DNA of 64,000 nucleotides from Bacteroidota bacterium (GCA_016706255.1 JADJJZ010000003.1:778501-842500); one strand, 5' to 3'; positions 1 through 7,975 are shown, numbered from the stretch's first letter. Numbers and translations: made by a program. Notes: generated by a model from the sequence alone, not told the origin.

Positions 1-349
1 CCATAAATTTTCCTGTATTTACAACACTGGAAGTAAACTGTATAGAAACAAAATCGCCATCTACAACCAATTTAGTCAAAGACATTTCAAAATCTGAAAA
101 TGCTGCACGCATATCCTGCATAAACCCGATGTATTGATCTTTAGTAAATACATATCCATCGCCGGTATATGTAAAATTATCATCCAATAAACCATCCAAT
201 TTAGCCCAGTCACCTTCCAGAATGGACTGTGAAACGGCAATTGCTGTTGCTAAGTTTGAAGATTCTTCTGACGTATGTGCTACCTCAGGTATTTTGTTTA
301 CAATGAGTTTTGCAGGTTGTTGACCTACTACTTTAAAAGTTGTTGCCAT
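1..349 (-). CDS. NTF2/SnoaL-like protein, 3' end cut by window edge
   Basis: The minus strand opens with ATG at 349 (MATTFKVVGQQPAKLIVNK) and stays open to the window edge, giving 116 residues without the C-terminus. The middle reads like the SnoaL/NTF2-like fold: an N-terminal helix followed by 'LEGDWAKLDGLLDDNFTYTG', then a second helix 'MQDMRAAFSDFEM' and strands 'LVVDGDFVSIQFTSS'. Such proteins are small cone-shaped ligand-binding or isomerase-like domains; no substrate can be named. It is divergent from the HxlR-type regulator at 501, separated by 151 bases, so it is a likely regulatory target of that regulator (inference). Confidence 0.7.
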   Translation of the reverse strand, partial: MATTFKVVGQQPAKLIVNKIPEVAHTSEESSNLATAIAVSQSILEGDWAKLDGLLDDNFTYTGDGYVFTKDQYIGFMQDMRAAFSDFEMSLTKLVVDGDFVSIQFTSSVVNTGKFM

Positions 350-463
350 AATTAATAAAATCAAGGTGATAAAATAATTTTTTTCATATTAAAAATTTGA
401 GCAACAAAGGACGAGAGAAAATACACGGCATACAATATACTTACCAAAAAGGAAGTGCTATAG

Positions 464-496
464 TTTTGGGTAGCGTAATTATTCTATTTACTTTTA
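464..496 (+). promoter_or_regulatory. Candidate Bacteroidota promoter of the HxlR gene
   Basis: TTTTG at 464-468, a 20-base spacer, then TACTTTTA at 489-496, one base off the TAnnTTTG -7 consensus. The start codon follows 4 bases later, so the transcript may be leaderless. Confidence 0.4.
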
Positions 497-500
497 CATC

Positions 501-830
501 ATGGAAACGTATAAACTTAACGGAACCTTTTTTTATTGCCCTGTTGACCTTACCCTAAGTGTAATAGGTGGCAGATGGCAGGGGCTTATCATCTGGAATT
601 TACGCTCAGGCCCAAAACGATTTAATGAGCTGAAAAAAATACTCGTTGCCATTAATGATAAAATGTTATCACAAACATTAAAAACACTGGTTGAACAAGG
701 CGTTGTTTCCAGAACCGACTTCAAATCAACACCACCACACGTTGAATATCAACTTACCATGAGTGGCCAAAACTTATTGAGCATTTTCGAACAAATGGAA
801 AATTGGGGAAAAAAAATTAGTAATAATTAA
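501..830 (+). CDS. HxlR-family winged-helix transcriptional regulator
   Basis: A 109-residue winged helix-turn-helix protein of normal HxlR length. The family signature is clear near the N-terminus: Cys13 in 'FYCPVDLTLSVIGGRW', then 'LRSGPKRFNELKKIL' and 'KMLSQTLKTLVEQGVVSR' forming the recognition region, and the wing 'PPHVEYQLTMSGQNL'. HxlR regulators bind DNA as dimers and often sense electrophiles or redox state through the conserved cysteine; no ligand is evident here. The gene is divergent from the NTF2-like gene, the usual arrangement for a regulator and its target. Start ATG 501 is preceded by a promoter-like element. Confidence 0.9.
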   Translation: METYKLNGTFFYCPVDLTLSVIGGRWQGLIIWNLRSGPKRFNELKKILVAINDKMLSQTLKTLVEQGVVSRTDFKSTPPHVEYQLTMSGQNLLSIFEQMENWGKKISNN

Positions 831-842
831 AAAAGAAGCGCT

Positions 843-885
843 CTGCGCAGTCTCCGACTGCGCAGCCGAACCAGGTCTCCAGACC
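843..885. repeat. Two adjacent perfect short palindromes
   Basis: Bases 843-865 form a perfect 9-bp inverted repeat (CTGCGCAGT / ACTGCGCAG, loop CTCCG). Bases 874-885 form a second one (GGTCT / AGACC, loop CC). There is no T-run, so this does not look like a simple terminator. It sits between the HxlR gene and the convergent hydrolase fragment and resembles REP-type palindromes. Confidence 0.5.
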
Positions 886-933
886 CATAGTTTCATAATA
901 ATCAATAAAATCTCCCAACATTAATAATCCATC

Positions 934-1377
934 TCACAACCACCCATTCAAAATCTCCTGAATTTCACTTAACTCCGGCTTTAAATATTCAAAATGCGTA
1001 ACATGTATATTCCCCGAAACAATATGCTTGTGATTTGCCGGAATAGATATTTTATTAGTTAATTCAAACAATGCGCTCAACACAGGAACAATTGTATCGT
1101 TCGTGTAAGCATGAAATATTTTCCTGTCAATTATTCCTTCCTCAATTAACCGTAGAATTTTATTATTTGGCTCGTAATTCGAAGTTATCACATGATAGTT
1201 ATTTCTATCGAAAACAATTCCGTTTAATTCTTCAATCAAATTACTCTCCAGTTCTAAATCATTTACACCCGGTAAATTAACTATTCCATTTGCTAATGCA
1301 CCAACTAATTGTTTTAGCGCACCGGCTATTGGAGTAGCACCAAACGGCAAGCTTATAACATTGCTTACCAAGTTCAC
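934..1377 (-). CDS. C-terminal fragment of alpha/beta hydrolase-like protein (frameshifted)
   Basis: This 147-residue open frame is the C-terminal half of the protein begun at 2108. Its frame is open upstream of the ATG back to about 1433 and reads 'TPNEGTHIADYNNLRSYV' directly before 'NLVSNVISLPFG', the 'TPNEGT' motif that follows the nucleophile strand in DUF7379-like, CHAT/caspase-associated hydrolases. The end 'NIHVTHFEYLKPE' would supply the catalytic His region. It is therefore not an independent gene: one base added in the T6 run at 1443-1448 joins both halves. See the findings for whether this is a real lesion or a sequence error. Confidence 0.65.
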   Translation of the reverse strand: MNLVSNVISLPFGATPIAGALKQLVGALANGIVNLPGVNDLELESNLIEELNGIVFDRNNYHVITSNYEPNNKILRLIEEGIIDRKIFHAYTNDTIVPVLSALFELTNKISIPANHKHIVSGNIHVTHFEYLKPELSEIQEILNGWL

Positions 1378-1385
1378 ATAGGATC

Positions 1386-2108
1386 TTAAATTATTATAAT
1401 CAGCAATATGGGTCCCTTCATTTGGTGTGCGGTCATAATTAATTTTTTCACCTTAAATGGTGCCTTTGCATCTGCGTTCCAGATTACCTCATTTAAATAA
1501 CGCGAAACAATTCCACCACGACTACGTGCAATTATTATACAAGATTTATTTTTATTGAAGCCCGCTTTTTTAAATGTGGTATTAATCCATTCAGCGTTTG
1601 CTTTAATACCATCTGTAACTGTTGGCATATTAATGCCTATTACATATCTGCAGCATTTTGGAATCAAATTTCCGGTTACCGTATCGTTACCAAAATATTC
1701 ATCAAACCCTTTTTCTATTTTACTAACTAAACCCGGCAAACATATTAATACAGGTAATAGCGAATTATTAATTTCTTCAACTATTTTAGGTGTTAGTGTA
1801 TCAACACTCCAGGGATTTAAATTCCCTAAAACACCCTTCGACATGTCATAAACCTTTATCTCATAATCTGTATCAACAATTGAACGTAACCAGGCACGAC
1901 CCTTTTCAGGAATTTTTATATCTGCCTGCGGTTTTTTCCATTTGAAAATTTTGAAACCAATTTTGAAAATCTTTTTTAAAGGACCTCTGGAACGTGATTT
2001 TTGTAAGCCATTTAAATTTATTGAAAAGCCGATTTCATTTTCAAGTTCACTGGAACCAAAATTGCGTTTACCATCTGATGTAGTGCCTGTAGCTCGGGAA
2101 ACATCCAT
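1386..2108 (-). CDS. N-terminal fragment of alpha/beta hydrolase-like protein (frameshifted)
   Basis: A 240-residue frame with no signal peptide. The core 'SLLPVLICLPGLVSK' is the first strand and oxyanion-loop region of a lipase-like fold, and 'SCIIIARSRGGIVSRYL' is the nucleophile elbow (x-S-x-G-G with Ser in ARSRGG; the usual GHS is altered to ARS). The frame then runs into the nonsense tail 'HQMKGPILLIIII', while the correct continuation lies in the next frame (934-1377). It resembles DUF7379-type hydrolases that accompany caspase-like and subtilase genes; I infer this from motif order only. The start is 20 bases after the second subtilase, so it is probably co-transcribed with the proteases. 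Confidence 0.65.
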   Translation of the reverse strand: MDVSRATGTTSDGKRNFGSSELENEIGFSINLNGLQKSRSRGPLKKIFKIGFKIFKWKKPQADIKIPEKGRAWLRSIVDTDYEIKVYDMSKGVLGNLNPWSVDTLTPKIVEEINNSLLPVLICLPGLVSKIEKGFDEYFGNDTVTGNLIPKCCRYVIGINMPTVTDGIKANAEWINTTFKKAGFNKNKSCIIIARSRGGIVSRYLNEVIWNADAKAPFKVKKLIMTAHQMKGPILLIIII

Positions 2109-2128
2109 TCCATAAGTTGTTCGTCATC

Positions 2129-3757
2129 TTAAAAATGTTTGGTCAATATCATTGCTTGTTGTAATTCAGCTGTATCAATATCACTATTGATATCCAGTTT
2201 TGGTGGATTATCACCTCTGGTTGCAATATCCATTACCTCAATTTCAACTTCATCTACCACCCAATTTTGACCGTTTAATTTTGGTTTACTTTTTTTAGCT
2301 GAGGTAGTGCTGTCACTTAATCCACGCTTATTTTTTTTACCCGGCTCAATAATATTACACTGCATACCGGAAACACTTATAATAATATCACCGGTTTCTG
2401 TGGGCAGAATAATATTACTTTGTCCGACATTTTCAAATGAAATACTGCGCGAATTTTTTGACAATGGGTCATTTGCGTAATTATTACGCAAATTGCGTTT
2501 CAAAAAGTCTGAAGCATATGGTGATGTTGCAATAGTTTGATATAATAATTGTAAATCTGCATCACTCAACTGATTCGCATCATTATTTAAATTGTAAGCT
2601 AACAACGGATGTAATGCAGGTTCAAGATGTAAGAGTTGTAATACTTCTGTTTGCATCATATTTCCAAGTTGCTCATTAATTGCAGTATCATCAATTCCTC
2701 TCCTGCGGAACAGTCCAAATAATTTTTTGAAGAAACCACCCTCATCCATTGCGGGAGCAGCTTTTTTAATTTCTTTAACTAATTCATCAGGATGAAAATC
2801 TAGTGCATGCGCAGCTTTTAATAATCCGTTTCCAAAATATTTCCTGTTCGAAGGGTTCGAATTATCTGCTGATTTAAATAAAGCCAGCTTAACAATTTCA
2901 ACTTTTTTCCACGCGTTTGCTCCTGTGTATTTACTTAACTCTTTTTTATAATATTGAATATATAATGAAGCTGCTGCTGCAACTTGAGGCGTAGCACTCG
3001 ATGTGCCTCCTCCCGATTGCACATAATATGTATGAATGCCTGCTGCTTTATTTACTAAACGATGAAACCACATTACATTCGGCGTATATCCCGCAATTGC
3101 TGTTTTCATTGCTTCATCGGGACCGTAGTTCATTTGCATATATAATCCGCCTTCGCTGCGCAATTTTAAATTTTGATCATAGAGGTAAGGACTATATTTA
3201 CAAGTAGCACCCACTGCAGCTATAACACGGTCATATCGCGCCGGATATAATAAGGTTGTTGGTAACGCTTTTTTACCACCTTTTACCCAACTATTACCTG
3301 CTGCCGATACAATTACAATACCCGCTTCATAAGCACGGTTAACTGCATCCGCCATAATTTGTGTTGGCCAACCTGCCATCGACATCGTTACAACATCACA
3401 GTTATTTTTTATCGCATGATCAATGGCTTTCGCAAATGCTTTTCCCGATAATAACACAACCGATTCACCTGCTTTAATTGAAATAATTTTAGCAAACGGA
3501 TTGCCACCAAAATACCCCGCATATTTTCCATCCGAAATGGAAATATCCACTTTATTTCCGGCGAGTAACGATAAGGTTGCATTACCATGACCCTGCTGTT
3601 CAACACCATCAGGCAATAAATTAATGTTCTCATCTTCCGGTGAACCTAAATCGCCGGTGCTTACACTAAATGATGTCGATTTATGTTCATCTAAAAATAT
3701 TGGACGTAACGGGTGTCCATGTAAATAACCCGTATCAATATGTGCAATGGTTACCAA
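2129..3757 (-). CDS. Subtilisin-like serine protease (S8), second copy
   Basis: 542 residues with a complete S8 triad: Asp8 (AHIDTG), His57 (QGHGNATLSLLAG) and Ser253 (GGGTSSATPQVAAAA), plus the oxyanion Asn155 (SAAGNSW). No signal peptide is visible, suggesting a cytoplasmic enzyme or one in an unusual compartment. A roughly 200-residue C-terminal extension after the protease domain is mostly helical and charged. The ATG start puts the catalytic Asp at residue 8, too close for a normal S8 domain. Read upstream in the same frame, it gives 'WFNSDESDDLVTIAHIDTG', and the missing N-terminus ('EWDKAYQLLMANSDKKINFV', prodomain-like) is found in the overlapping frame 3751-5610. A single-base frameshift around 3751-3799 therefore separates this domain from the caspase protein. 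Confidence 0.85.
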   Translation of the reverse strand: MVTIAHIDTGYLHGHPLRPIFLDEHKSTSFSVSTGDLGSPEDENINLLPDGVEQQGHGNATLSLLAGNKVDISISDGKYAGYFGGNPFAKIISIKAGESVVLLSGKAFAKAIDHAIKNNCDVVTMSMAGWPTQIMADAVNRAYEAGIVIVSAAGNSWVKGGKKALPTTLLYPARYDRVIAAVGATCKYSPYLYDQNLKLRSEGGLYMQMNYGPDEAMKTAIAGYTPNVMWFHRLVNKAAGIHTYYVQSGGGTSSATPQVAAAASLYIQYYKKELSKYTGANAWKKVEIVKLALFKSADNSNPSNRKYFGNGLLKAAHALDFHPDELVKEIKKAAPAMDEGGFFKKLFGLFRRRGIDDTAINEQLGNMMQTEVLQLLHLEPALHPLLAYNLNNDANQLSDADLQLLYQTIATSPYASDFLKRNLRNNYANDPLSKNSRSISFENVGQSNIILPTETGDIIISVSGMQCNIIEPGKKNKRGLSDSTTSAKKSKPKLNGQNWVVDEVEIEVMDIATRGDNPPKLDINSDIDTAELQQAMILTKHF

Positions 3758-5610
3758 ATCATCACTTTCATCCGAATTAAACCACGGTTGTATAAATCAC
3801 TGAATACTTTTTGAAAGGCACTGCGCAACTGACTGTAGTTATCTTCTAAATGCCATATAAATTCGTTGTCGGTTTCAACATCCTGAGGGTTGGGGTAGGT
3901 AAATAAATATCCTTCATCACTGCGCACACCTCGGTTATTGGTATCTTCAACAGTGGCATCCGTAAATAAAGTTGCAGCATTATCCGGCTCAACAAAATTG
4001 ATTTTTTTGTCGCTGTTTGCCATTAATAATTGATAAGCTTTATCCCATTCTGTTTTCCCGGGAAGTGATTCAGAAAACACACTTTTATCAACCACACGTA
4101 AACTATCTTCTGCAACACCCCTTAAACCACTTTGTGCAGAATGGATATAATTTTCTTCGGTATCCAATATGATACTTTTTATTTTATTGGAAGTTTTATT
4201 TTTTGTTTTTGGGGGAGATGCAACAGGATTCGGATTGTCAACTATCGTATCTGTTTTTATTGTTGCGCCAAAGTCAAATATTTTTTGTGTGCTGAATATT
4301 TTATTTTTAAACACTTCACTATCATCAATTCGCGGATGTTGATCAGAAGGCATTGCATTTAAAATTCCCTGCAACCAATTTTCATAAGTCAAAGTGCTCT
4401 TATCCGAAGTCGCATTAAATAATTTAATTAAATTGCTCGTAAAAATCCCATGACCTAATTCTTCCTGTGCAAATTCTTTATCCTGACAAGCTGCTAATAA
4501 TAAATAATTTGCGGCGGTTTGTTTTTCATCAATTTTGGTAGTGCGTTGTTGCAAACTTGCTGCCGTCATGCCACGTTCCGATAAAATTTTCGTAACACTG
4601 CTTAATGGCACATAACGACGTTTCCGCGTTGGATGCGGATTTGTAATTAATGCAGCTTCAAAAGCAAATACACGGTTTACCGAACCTGAATGACAAGAAT
4701 CCGAAATTAACACCACATTGGCGTCCGGCACAAATTGCTGAAAGGCTGCTTTTATTTCATCATCCAGCAAAAACTGGTCATAAGTAACCCACGATTCATC
4801 AAAACCATCTTCTTCATCGCCATCGGTATCAATAATTGGTGCACCATGTCCTGCATAGGTTACCAGAAAAAAATCACCCGGACCTACTAATTTGGCATAT
4901 TTGGCAAACGCTGATAAAATTGCACTTTTGGTTGCCGCTTCATTTTGTAATGTTTCCGTATTAAATTGCATTGCCCGCGCCATTTTTTCCATACTCTCCA
5001 TATCTGCAACACAACCATCTAATACAGGAACATGATTTCCGTAAAAATTCGTGTCCACAAAGTTTATTCCGATATGTAATGCATATCCTTTGCCGATTGT
5101 TTTTGTAGTGTCCATAATTATTCGTTTTTTATTAAATGCTAAAGTGTTTTGAATTATATTATTTGCCATCAATAAACCATTGCCATATTTTTCGCTGATA
5201 TTATTTTGATAGTCGGTTTGATTGCCAATTTTTTTGCACGATTGAATAATAATTTGTTTAGCCTGCTCACGTGTTAATTCAGGCGCAAGCGATAACATTA
5301 ACGCAGCAATTCCTGCTGCTCCCGGACAAGATGCGGAAGTGCCGTTAAAAAAATCATAAAATTCGCTTTTACTAAATCCGCCATCACCAATAATATCTGC
5401 AACGCGCGAACCGAAAGTGGGCTGATTAATATTATCTACCAATGTATAATCACCACTTGGGAAACAACATAATAAGGGCGGTCCGTAATCTGAAAAAACA
5501 GTGCTTTCATCTTTATCATTACTCGAACCAATTGCCATTACCATTTCATGTGAAGCATACTGATCATTTTTTAATGGCTCTTTACCATTTCCCGCAGCAA
5601 AAAACACCAA
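3751..5610 (-). CDS. Subtilase C-terminal half plus caspase-like (C14) protease, in one open frame
   Basis: The open frame holds two things. Its first ~165 codons are the C-terminal half of the subtilase begun at 6786 (VFFAAGNG; Ser motif FNGTSASCPGAAG). The frame is in phase with that ORF and is open back to the single TGA at 5731-5733. From ATG 5115 a caspase/metacaspase p20-like domain follows: 'KGYALHIGIN', catalytic His90 in 'VTYAGHGAP' and Cys141 in 'LISDSCHSGS' (numbered from that Met), with an acidic stretch 'DTDGDEEDGFDES' between them as in bacterial orthocaspases. The C-terminal part (after 'PNPVASPPKTKNKTSNK') looks like the linker and prodomain of the next subtilase. The natural caspase start is probably 5115-5113. 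Confidence 0.8.
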   Translation of the reverse strand: MVFFAAGNGKEPLKNDQYASHEMVMAIGSSNDKDESTVFSDYGPPLLCCFPSGDYTLVDNINQPTFGSRVADIIGDGGFSKSEFYDFFNGTSASCPGAAGIAALMLSLAPELTREQAKQIIIQSCKKIGNQTDYQNNISEKYGNGLLMANNIIQNTLAFNKKRIIMDTTKTIGKGYALHIGINFVDTNFYGNHVPVLDGCVADMESMEKMARAMQFNTETLQNEAATKSAILSAFAKYAKLVGPGDFFLVTYAGHGAPIIDTDGDEEDGFDESWVTYDQFLLDDEIKAAFQQFVPDANVVLISDSCHSGSVNRVFAFEAALITNPHPTRKRRYVPLSSVTKILSERGMTAASLQQRTTKIDEKQTAANYLLLAACQDKEFAQEELGHGIFTSNLIKLFNATSDKSTLTYENWLQGILNAMPSDQHPRIDDSEVFKNKIFSTQKIFDFGATIKTDTIVDNPNPVASPPKTKNKTSNKIKSIILDTEENYIHSAQSGLRGVAEDSLRVVDKSVFSESLPGKTEWDKAYQLLMANSDKKINFVEPDNAATLFTDATVEDTNNRGVRSDEGYLFTYPNPQDVETDNEFIWHLEDNYSQLRSAFQKVFSDLYNRGLIRMKVMIW

Positions 5611-5730
5611 ACAACCTTTTCCGTTTCTTCCTTTTTCTGCAGCATATTTAATGGCAAGATTAGTATGATCCGGAATTGGAAAAACATAATCATCATCTGT
5701 TTGATTGGTAAAATTACCAGCCGGTGGTCC

Positions 5731-6786
5731 TCAACTGCAGCAAATAATATCTGCACCATTATTAGCAGCCCACACAAATGCTTCGGCTTCAGTAATGGAA
5801 CCCAAACCTATTGAACGTATTGGCATTAGCCGCGCATCAGGAGCCATGCCGGGGAATCGTATATCTGCTGAGCACGCAATACTTGCACAGCCTGTTCCAT
5901 GCATATCATCAATGGCATGACCAGGCAATCGTTTACGTTGTTTATCCATTAAATCGACCGGATAAATAATTTTCCCCGGTATTGAAAATGCAGGATGTGC
6001 AAAATCCAAACCATCATCAATCACACAAATTACCGTATTTGCACCCCGGGAATATTGCCAAGCTTTTTCTGCTTCTACTTTTTTTAATACCCAATTATTT
6101 TCAAGCGCTGTAATTGCTGCAGCAGTAATATCATTTTGTAATAATGATCTTCGGCGGACTACCAATTCAGGGTGACAATATTCCACAGGTTTAAGGCGCA
6201 ATAATTCCTGACATTTATCAAAAATATTTCGACCTAAATCAGCAACGGGCTCACAAAAAAATCCGTTTTTAATAAATTCTAATTGTCGCTTAATTACAAA
6301 TCCATTTGATAGTAAAATACTAAAGGCATTATTGTAACTCAGTTCATCATAAAATTTAATAAAAATATTGCCGGTGTAAATCTGGTAAATACCTGTTTTC
6401 GCATAAACAAAAACGGAACCTACAAACCTGATTTGTGGCAAGGCTGCTTCCGCAACCAAAAGTTTTAATTCATTAATTAATAAATCAGCACCAATTACAA
6501 CCGATTTCAATTTATATACAAATGCGGAAGCGTCACTAAATGTATTCATCAGTTCAAATCGGCTAAAAATTTCACTGATAGCAGCATTACCGGAAAAAAT
6601 CACTTCAGGCCGAACACCACCATGGGTTCTAACGATAATCATATCGTCACTTTCCACTAAATTGTGGGTTTGACCTAGTTCTCCGTTAAATGTGACTGCC
6701 CGGTTCATGTTGTTTACAGAAGCATCTAAATGGTAATGTTGTGGTAATTCCTTTAATAAAATTCGGTAAAAGGTTTGGCATACCAT
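5731..6786 (-). CDS. Subtilisin-like serine protease (S8), N-terminal part, interrupted by in-frame TGA
   Basis: The 351 codons before the TGA carry an S8 prodomain ('FIKFYDELSYNNAFSILL', 'KNGFFCEPVAD', 'VEYCHPELV') and the catalytic Asp257 (VICVIDDGLDFAHP) and His296 (DDMHGTGCASIA). The frame stops at 'GADIICCS*GPPAGNF'; S8 proteases usually have Trp here (CSWGP), so TGG has become TGA. Beyond it the same frame continues with the oxyanion Asn and the Ser motif (see 3751-5610), so the full-length protein would be about 550 residues. A TGA lies directly upstream of the ATG, so 6786 is the earliest ATG start. There is no signal peptide. Confidence 0.85.
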   Translation of the reverse strand: MVCQTFYRILLKELPQHYHLDASVNNMNRAVTFNGELGQTHNLVESDDMIIVRTHGGVRPEVIFSGNAAISEIFSRFELMNTFSDASAFVYKLKSVVIGADLLINELKLLVAEAALPQIRFVGSVFVYAKTGIYQIYTGNIFIKFYDELSYNNAFSILLSNGFVIKRQLEFIKNGFFCEPVADLGRNIFDKCQELLRLKPVEYCHPELVVRRRSLLQNDITAAAITALENNWVLKKVEAEKAWQYSRGANTVICVIDDGLDFAHPAFSIPGKIIYPVDLMDKQRKRLPGHAIDDMHGTGCASIACSADIRFPGMAPDARLMPIRSIGLGSITEAEAFVWAANNGADIICCS

Positions 6787-6804
6787 TCACGGTTTTCCGT
6801 GAAT
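6785..6804. promoter_or_regulatory. Perfect hairpin overlapping the subtilase start codon
   Basis: ATTCACGG-TTTT-CCGTGAAT is a perfect 8-bp stem with a 4-base loop. On the minus strand the last bases of the stem are the first bases of the protease ATG. It could act as an operator or as an RNA hairpin hiding the start codon; the function is inferred. Confidence 0.5.
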
Positions 6805-6958
6805 TTGAAAATTTTAACATTTTTTTGGGGGGTAGATGTACATGTATCGTAAAATCGGCTAACCGCTTATTGCCTTTTCAATATTATTAATAATCGCTTA
6901 ACATCTAAATGGTTTTTGAAGATGTCATTTTTTATAAGCAAATAAAATATTTCTTCGG

Positions 6959-6989
6959 TTTGGAGATTATTAAGTTTTTGATATTTTTA
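6959..6989 (+). promoter_or_regulatory. Candidate promoter of the DUF1444-like gene
   Basis: TTTG at 6959-6962, a 19-base spacer, then TATTTTTA at 6982-6989 (7 of 8 to TAnnTTTG with the -33 TTTG at proper spacing). The start codon lies 27 bases downstream. Confidence 0.5.
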
Positions 6990-7015
6990 CCCGATTAACC
7001 TTAAAAACAATTATT

Positions 7016-7948
7016 ATGTTCTCATTTTTTTCCCGCGAATCGGATTATTCGATTGTGCCCGGATGGGCAACCTTTTTCAAACCAAATGAATACACTGCTT
7101 TCCTCGCCGCCCTGGATAGTTATTTCAAATCAAAAAAAATGGATTATGATTTGGGTGATGAAGTAGTTACAATTAAAAATAATAAAGCCTTATCCGGCTC
7201 ATTGGGATTAAGCAATGTATCGCGAGCGTGTAAACAACAAAAAATAAAAAAGTACAACAAAATTGTTACTGATTATTTTGATGCTTTATTGCGGGCAGCA
7301 ACAACTCAAAAAAAATTTAATACCACAGCCCTTGATTTTGAATCAGTTAAATCACATATTGCTGTCCGATTATATCATAAAAATTACATCAAACAAACCG
7401 GTGAACTTCTCGTGTTAACTAAACCTTTTTGTGGTGATATTGTTGCAATGCTGGTTTTTGATATGCCTGATAGTATTATTAATGTTCAACCACATTTTTT
7501 AGAAAAATGGAATAAATCATTTGATGAAGTATTTAAACTGGGAATGGAAAATGTAAATGCAAAAACAAAACATTCACCCAAACAAATTCAATTAGGAGAA
7601 ATTATCATCCATCAGGTAACAGCCACACACTTTTTTAGCCCGAACATAATTTATCAATTTGAAAATTACCCGGAATTACTGGGTAAGTATGGAACACTTT
7701 TTTCCATTCCTAACCGCCACTCGGTGCTGCTTCATCCAATAAACAACAGAAGCATGGTAATGACTACAAAAGTGTTGATACAGGCAACGCTGGGCGCTCA
7801 CAGTCAAGGCCCCGGGCCAATCAGCAATAATTTATTTTGGATGTATAATAATGATATCACACAAATCCCATTTGATATAGATGATAAAAACATCACACTT
7901 AATCCGCCAGAAAATTTTCAATTGATTTTGGCACCACTATTTTATTGA
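7016..7948 (+). CDS. Uncharacterised protein, DUF1444-like
   Basis: 310 residues, no signal peptide or membrane segment. I do not recognise a function. The second half recalls DUF1444 (YtpQ) proteins: 'VAMLVFDMPDSIINVQPHF', 'WNKSFDEVFKLGMENVNAK', then 'LFSIPNRHSVLLHPI', which matches the 'PNR..LL' element of that family. The first ~110 residues (basic, 'VSRACKQQKIKKYNKIV') are unassigned. It is divergent from the protease cluster across a 229-base gap and convergent with fabI across a strong bidirectional terminator, so it is a monocistronic unit. Confidence 0.6.
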   Translation: MFSFFSRESDYSIVPGWATFFKPNEYTAFLAALDSYFKSKKMDYDLGDEVVTIKNNKALSGSLGLSNVSRACKQQKIKKYNKIVTDYFDALLRAATTQKKFNTTALDFESVKSHIAVRLYHKNYIKQTGELLVLTKPFCGDIVAMLVFDMPDSIINVQPHFLEKWNKSFDEVFKLGMENVNAKTKHSPKQIQLGEIIIHQVTATHFFSPNIIYQFENYPELLGKYGTLFSIPNRHSVLLHPINNRSMVMTTKVLIQATLGAHSQGPGPISNNLFWMYNNDITQIPFDIDDKNITLNPPENFQLILAPLFY

Positions 7949-7975
7949 AATAATTTCTAAACACCACAAAAAAAT

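Noticed and set aside
3001..3207. Small plus-strand open frames within the protease cluster
   Set aside because: All are antisense to protease sequence with catalytic motifs.
5731..5733. TGA as selenocysteine or reassigned codon
   Set aside because: The position is normally Trp, no SECIS-like structure is obvious, and all other genes in the window use TGG for Trp and TGA only as stop.
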